This document shows, one piece after another, positions 32,501-38,500 of a stretch of DNA of 47,500 nt. Position 1 is the first letter of the stretch; each line of letters opens with the position of its first letter. Origin of the DNA: Symbiodinium natans (Eukaryota > Sar > Dinophyceae > Suessiales > Symbiodiniaceae); contig CAJNDS010002729.1 in the NCBI GenBank assembly GCA_905221605.1, forward strand, positions 1 through 47,500. Reading direction: 5' to 3'. Made by a program: the position numbers and the translations under genes. The notes beneath the pieces were generated by a model that was not told where the DNA came from, ran no database searches, and saw only the letters and a list, made by a program, of their open reading frames with translations.

Positions 32501-35500
32501 TCAAGGATGTCGGCGACGACAACGAGAGCATCGCCGACCTCCTCGACCCCTACCATGTCTCAGCAGTCACAGCCCTCGCCGTCGCGAACGGGGTGCCAGC
32601 ACCTAAAGACCACCACTAAGGGCAGCAATGCGCACTATCGCCAAATGAAATGTCTTGACTGCGGGGCCTTGCTTGAGCGGACGAAGATCGAGCCGACGAC
32701 GTCCACTGCATCGACTACCGCCATGCCAAAGCCTGGCTGTGCACATCACCGGGTCTCTTGGCGAGGAACGAATGCTTTCTCTTGGAAGCGCACCTGCTTG
32801 GACTGTGGTTTCCAGGAGAGCGGCCCGAGCAGTACGAGACCAGCGCCAGCAGCAGGCGCCCCGGGTCCTGGAAGGACACCGCAGCAGGAGAGCCGAGGTT
32901 TGTCATCGTTGGACGAGGAGACCTATCTGACACGAGCAGAGGCGGAGCGTGCCGTGGCAACCTTCCAGGAGGCTGTGCACCAACGGCTTCAACACGTCGG
33001 AACCGAGAGCTACATCAAGGGAAGCTCTTTGCGAGAATCCTTGAGGCTGATCCTGCAGATGGTGACCGTCTTCAACGACCCGCTGCCAACAGAGCCACAA
33101 CCTGTACCGCAACATGACGCTGAGCTTGGACGATTGGAGACCCTCCGCGATCGTGCCTCTGCTCTGGCCACCGAGGGGAAGTACAAGAACGAGCCCGTCT
33201 ACCATGCCTACCAGGACATCGGCTACCGCAATTGGGTGCAAGCGAACATCGACGACCACAGCGGCCGAGGGATGAAGCAACTCAAGCTGCTCTTCGTGGA
33301 AATCGCCCAGCACGAGACTCACCGTGGCCCCCTCTTCAAGGAGCCAGTTCGACGAGCTTTTATGGCCCTTAATGATGTCGACCTGGAAGGGCCCACGGGA
33401 TCGGAAGGTGCTTTGGTCTGTGTGCTGGACACAGGTTGCAACACTACGTGTCATGGCAGCCGATGGTTGCAGCGCTACCTGGAGCTCACCAAGCAGGAGG
33501 CCCCTGATCTTCTGCCGGACACTGGTGGGGGATTTCGCGGCATTGGAGGTCTGGTCCAGACCTCTGGGGCCCGCGAGCTGGACTTGTGCCTGGAGCTTGC
33601 CAATGGAGGATATGCCAACGGGAGCCTACGGAGCGTGGAGATAGAGGACAGTGATGCGCCGCTGCTCGTGAGTTTGGAGGCACAGCGGAGGTTGGGCCTG
33701 GTTCTTGATCTGAGTCGCGAGGTGGCCCATTCTCAGCTTCTTGGTCATGACCTTCGACTTGTGCACCATAATGGGTTATTTGGCCTGCGGCTCCTGCCGG
33801 GGAACTTCGCCTACTACTTCGACATGCTCAACAATGACCGGGACAGCCTGGATGACGAAGACCTTGACCGGGATGACCCGGAGGGCGACGTCGAGCCCAA
33901 CGGCGACTTCACCAAGGACAGCGACCTCACCAAGGACACCGACTTCACCAAGGACGGCGACTTCACCAAGGACAGCGACCTCACCAAGGACATCGACTTC
34001 ACCAAGGACGGCGACTTCACCAAGGACAGCGGCTTCACCAAGGACATCGACTTCACCAAGGACATCGACTTCACCAAGGACGGCGACTTCACCAAGGACA
34101 GCGACCTCACCAAGGACATCGACTTCACCAAGGACATCGACTTCACCAAGGGCATCGACTTCACCAAGGACGGCGGCTTCACCAAGGACATCGACTTCAC
34201 CAAGGACATCGGCTTCACCAAGGACATCGACTTCACCAAGGACATCGACTTGACCAAGGACGGCGGCTTCACCAAGGACATCGACTTCACCAAGGACATC
34301 GGCTTCACCAAGGACATCGACTTCACCAAGGACACCGACTTCACCAAGGACGGCGACTTCACCAAGGACAGCGACCTCACCAAGGACATCGACTTCACCA
34401 AGGACATCGACTTCACCAAGGGCATCGACTTCACCAAGGACGGCGGCTTCACCAAGGACATCGACTTCACCAAGGACGGCGGCTTCACCAAGGACATCGA
34501 CTTCACCAAGGACATCGACTTCACCAAGGACGGCGGCTTCACCAAGGACATCGACTTCACCAAGGACATCGACTTCACCAAGGACATCGACTTCACCAAG
34601 GACGGCGACTTCACCAAGGACGGCGACTTCACCAAGGACATCGGCTTCACCAAGGACAGCGACTTCACCAAGGACGGCGACTTCACCAAGGAAGGCGACT
34701 ACACCAAGGACAGCGACGACATCAAGGACATCGTGGGCACCGAACCGGCTGTTGGTTATTTGGCCTTTGACAAGATGAAGACCCATGCCATGAACAAGGG
34801 CCAGGCGATGAAGCACAAAGAGCAGATCCTTGGGGTCAAGAGCCAAGATCGACTTTTGTGGAACCATGTGTGTCCCTACAGCTCACGCCGGCGTCCATGC
34901 CTTCCCCGAGGATGTGGAACCTTTCTTCTGGAAATTTTCGGCTGTGCAGTGCTCACTGGCATCGCCCACCAACACTACGGCTATCCGGTCTCCACTCCCT
35001 TGGGAACCGGGCACCACAACCGCATTGACTTGACGACCGAGACTGGGCGTGAGCAAGCCAGCCTGGTCATCGAGAGGGATGATCCTTACCTTGTGGCATT
35101 CTCGCCTTCGAGTACTATGTGGTCTGGCTGGCAGCGTGTGAACGCCGAGCGCAACGAGAACAGCAAGGAGGCCACCCAGGCCGCGAGGAGAGTGTGGATG
35201 CCCATTGTCCGGTGGATGAAGGAGACCATTGTGGAACGACTGCGTCGTGGAAGACAGGTCTTGCTCATGAACCCAGCCGGATCTGATCTTTGGAACACTT
35301 GGGACCTGCAAGAGCTTCTTTGTCAAGCTTCCACCCGAGAAGCAGCCACCGCCGAGCGTCTGGAGAAACTGTCTTTTGACTCCTGTGCTTTTGGGCTGCA
35401 GGACCCCTTCTCTGACAAGTACCACCGCAAGCCTATGAGTGTGCTGACTGCTTCGCCTGCCCTCAAGGAGATGCTTCGTCAACATGGACTATGCCCTCGA

Positions 35501-38500
35501 GACCATGCTCACAGCTATCTAGCTGGAAGGACAAAATGCCAGAACACCGCCGGATGGACAGTGGAGCTATGCACGGCTGTCATGGATGCGCACCTCAGGG
35601 ACTTAGATGGCATCTTGGTCCGTGCAGCGTTCCCGGCCGAGGCTATGGAGGAGGACGCGGCCGAGCCCCTGGATGATGACACCGCGCCCCTCACCTTGGA
35701 CGAGATCTACGGTGACGAGGACCTTGCCAGCTTCTTGCCTCAGGCGAAACAGGTCGATGAGCAAGCTCTTCTCGATGAAGAAACGCCCAAGCCTGAGATC
35801 GAGCAGGACGAAGGACAGCCGCTTCAGGAGATGAGAGCAAGGTGGCGTCAACTGCCACAGTCGACACGGATTGCGGTGAGGAGGCTGCACACTATGACGG
35901 GTCATGCCTCGGTGACCTCGATGCAACGCCTTCTTCGAACTGCTGGTGGCGACCCCGATGTGATAAAGGCCTTGCCCTACTTCCACTGTCCTGCTTGCGC
36001 AGCTCGGCGACGACCTGCCCAACAACCTGCCACAAGGATGCCCAGCGAATACCGCTTTAACGTAGAGGTGGCGCTTGACTGCTTCGAGATCCGAGACGTA
36101 AACCGCCACCGTTACACCGTTCTCTCGGCTGTTTGCATGGGCACGCTCTACCACACTGCCATGGTGGTTTCTCCAAATGGTGGCATGCCCTCCTCGAAGA
36201 GATGCTTGGACGCCTTCCGGACCATGTGGCTGGACTGGGCTGGTCCGCCGAGACGCCTGGTACTTGACCGTGGTGTCCACAACCGAGGGATTTTCTCTGA
36301 AACCATCAATGCCATGCACATCGAGCTCAGGTACATTGGTGTCGAAGCGCCCTACCAGCTCGGACGTGGGGAGCGCCAAGGGGGAATATTGAAGCAAATT
36401 CTTCAGCATGTGATCGAAGCCCGCCAAGTGGACTCCCTTCGCGCGCTTGAGATGTTGATCCCGGAGGCTACTTTTGTCAAGAACAATAGAGTCCATCATG
36501 GAGGCTTTACTCCAGCTCAGTGGACGTTAGGCCGCATGCCTTTGGAAGTTGATTCCTTGGTTGCTGAAGAAGCCGAGGGACGAGCTGGAGTACACGAGGA
36601 AGCCCTGAATCCCGAGACCGAGTTCGGGAAGCAGTTGCAATTTCGCATGGCCGCCAAGGAGGCTTTCAGCTATGTTGATGGGGCTCAGCGAGTCCGAGCG
36701 GCAATGCTTCGAAAAATGACGCCCCAAAGGGGGCCCTTTGCGCCCGGCGACTTGGTCTGCTTCTACCGCAAGACTGGAGGTGGAGCTACCAAGGGACGCT
36801 GGATGGGGCCGGCTCGTGTGCTTGGACTTGAAGGGCGAGGTTTGGCTTGGCTCATTCACGGCGGCATTCCTATTACGGCCAGTGTTGAGTCTCTTCGTTT
36901 TGCCACAGGAGGCGAAATTGCTGCTAAGCGGAACCTGGAGCTGAGACCTTCCAGGAAGCGACGCCGTGAACTTGTGGAGCCTGACGAGGAGTTCGAGTAC
37001 CCCTTTGGAGACGATCTGGTGGGATCACCCACGGCGCAAGGCGGCGGCGGGGAGCCTCAACAGATTCCCTTCTTTGACAATGAGGACCCAGACTTGGAGG
37101 AGTACTTGCCCAGTCCTTCAGCAGAGCCGACCATTGAAAGTCCACCGCCCGTCCTGGGGCCACCGCCTGGACTTCCGCCGCCCGCAGGCGACATTGGCGC
37201 GCAACAGCTTCCTCCAGTACCCGAAGAAAGTGACTCAGACCTGGACGTGCCCACTACCAGTGGAGAACCTGAAGAGGAACTGCTACCGCCGAGTGGTCCA
37301 GCCACGGCGCCGCCAAGTCGACGGTCTTCGGACACACAGCCAGCAGCTGATGCTCAAAGCGCCTCTACACGGACTACCAACACACAGCCGACGACTTCTA
37401 CCCCACTGGAAAGCTTCGCGCAGGGCACTTTGCAACGTGCTCTTCGTCGATCACCGGATGCTCTTGATGGGATGCCCAACGCAGCTCGCAGCCTTCAACA
37501 GCATGATGCGGATAGGTCGCGTTCACCAGCTCCCTTGACACGTGGAGCACCCAGTGAGAGATCCGCCTTTGTCGGGTTCCTTGCCAGACGCACCAAGGCC
37601 AAGACGAACGCTGCCAGGGCAAAGGAGCTCCACCTCAACAAGTCCACCCCGGAACGAAAGCAGAAGATGCTGGCGGCGCGCGCCAAGGAGTGGATGAACT
37701 GGACAAGCTTCGAAGCCACAACAGTGCTTCCCCCAGCTGAAGCGGCCAAGTTCCTGAAGGAGCACCCCGAGGTGGAGGTGATACCCACGCGCTGGGTTGA
37801 CACGTTGAAGTCCGAGCCCTGGGAGGAGGACCGCCACAAGGCAAGGATGGTGGTGCGCGGTGACTTGGAGAAGGACAGTGAGCTTCGAACCGACAGTCCC
37901 ACGTGCAGCCAGCAGATGCTGTCTTTCACCCTGGCTTTGGCTGCGGGACGTCGATGGCCAGTTTTCGGTGGTGACATCACAGCGGCCTTTTTGCAGGGAG
38001 AGAGTATCACGCGTCAGCTCGTGCTTTCTTTGCCCAAGGATGGTGTGGAAGGCGTCGAAGAAGGCAGCATCATGATTGCCAACAAGCCCGTCTACGGCAC
38101 CCGCGACGCTCCACGTGGTTTCTGGAAGAAGCTGGCCAAGACCGCAAAGAAGCACGGCCTGCGCGAGGTCCCCTTCGAACCGGCCGCCTATTCCTTGTCC
38201 AACAGCAAGGGCGAGCTTCTTGGACTGGTCGTCTCCCACGTCGACGACCTCCTATGGACAGGTGGGCCCGAGATGACCGAGGTGATGCTCCGACTTCAGC
38301 AGGATCTGAAATTTGGATCGCTTGACGAGGGCAACTTCACCTATTGTGGAAGGCTGATCACCCAGGAGGCCGAAGGGATCCGGGTGACGTGTCCCAACAC
38401 CGCTGCCAAGGTCAGGGCGATCCATTTGACTGCTCAACGGCGCAAGCAAAGGGACCTGCCAGCCACCGAATCCGAGACGAGCCAGCTGAGGAGTGTTCTT

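Noticed and set aside
33776-34867. 363- and 291-residue antisense ORFs in the Copia gene
   Set aside because: They are reverse translations of the 18-bp repeat (VLGEVD and SLVKSM periodicities) opposite an intact polyprotein.
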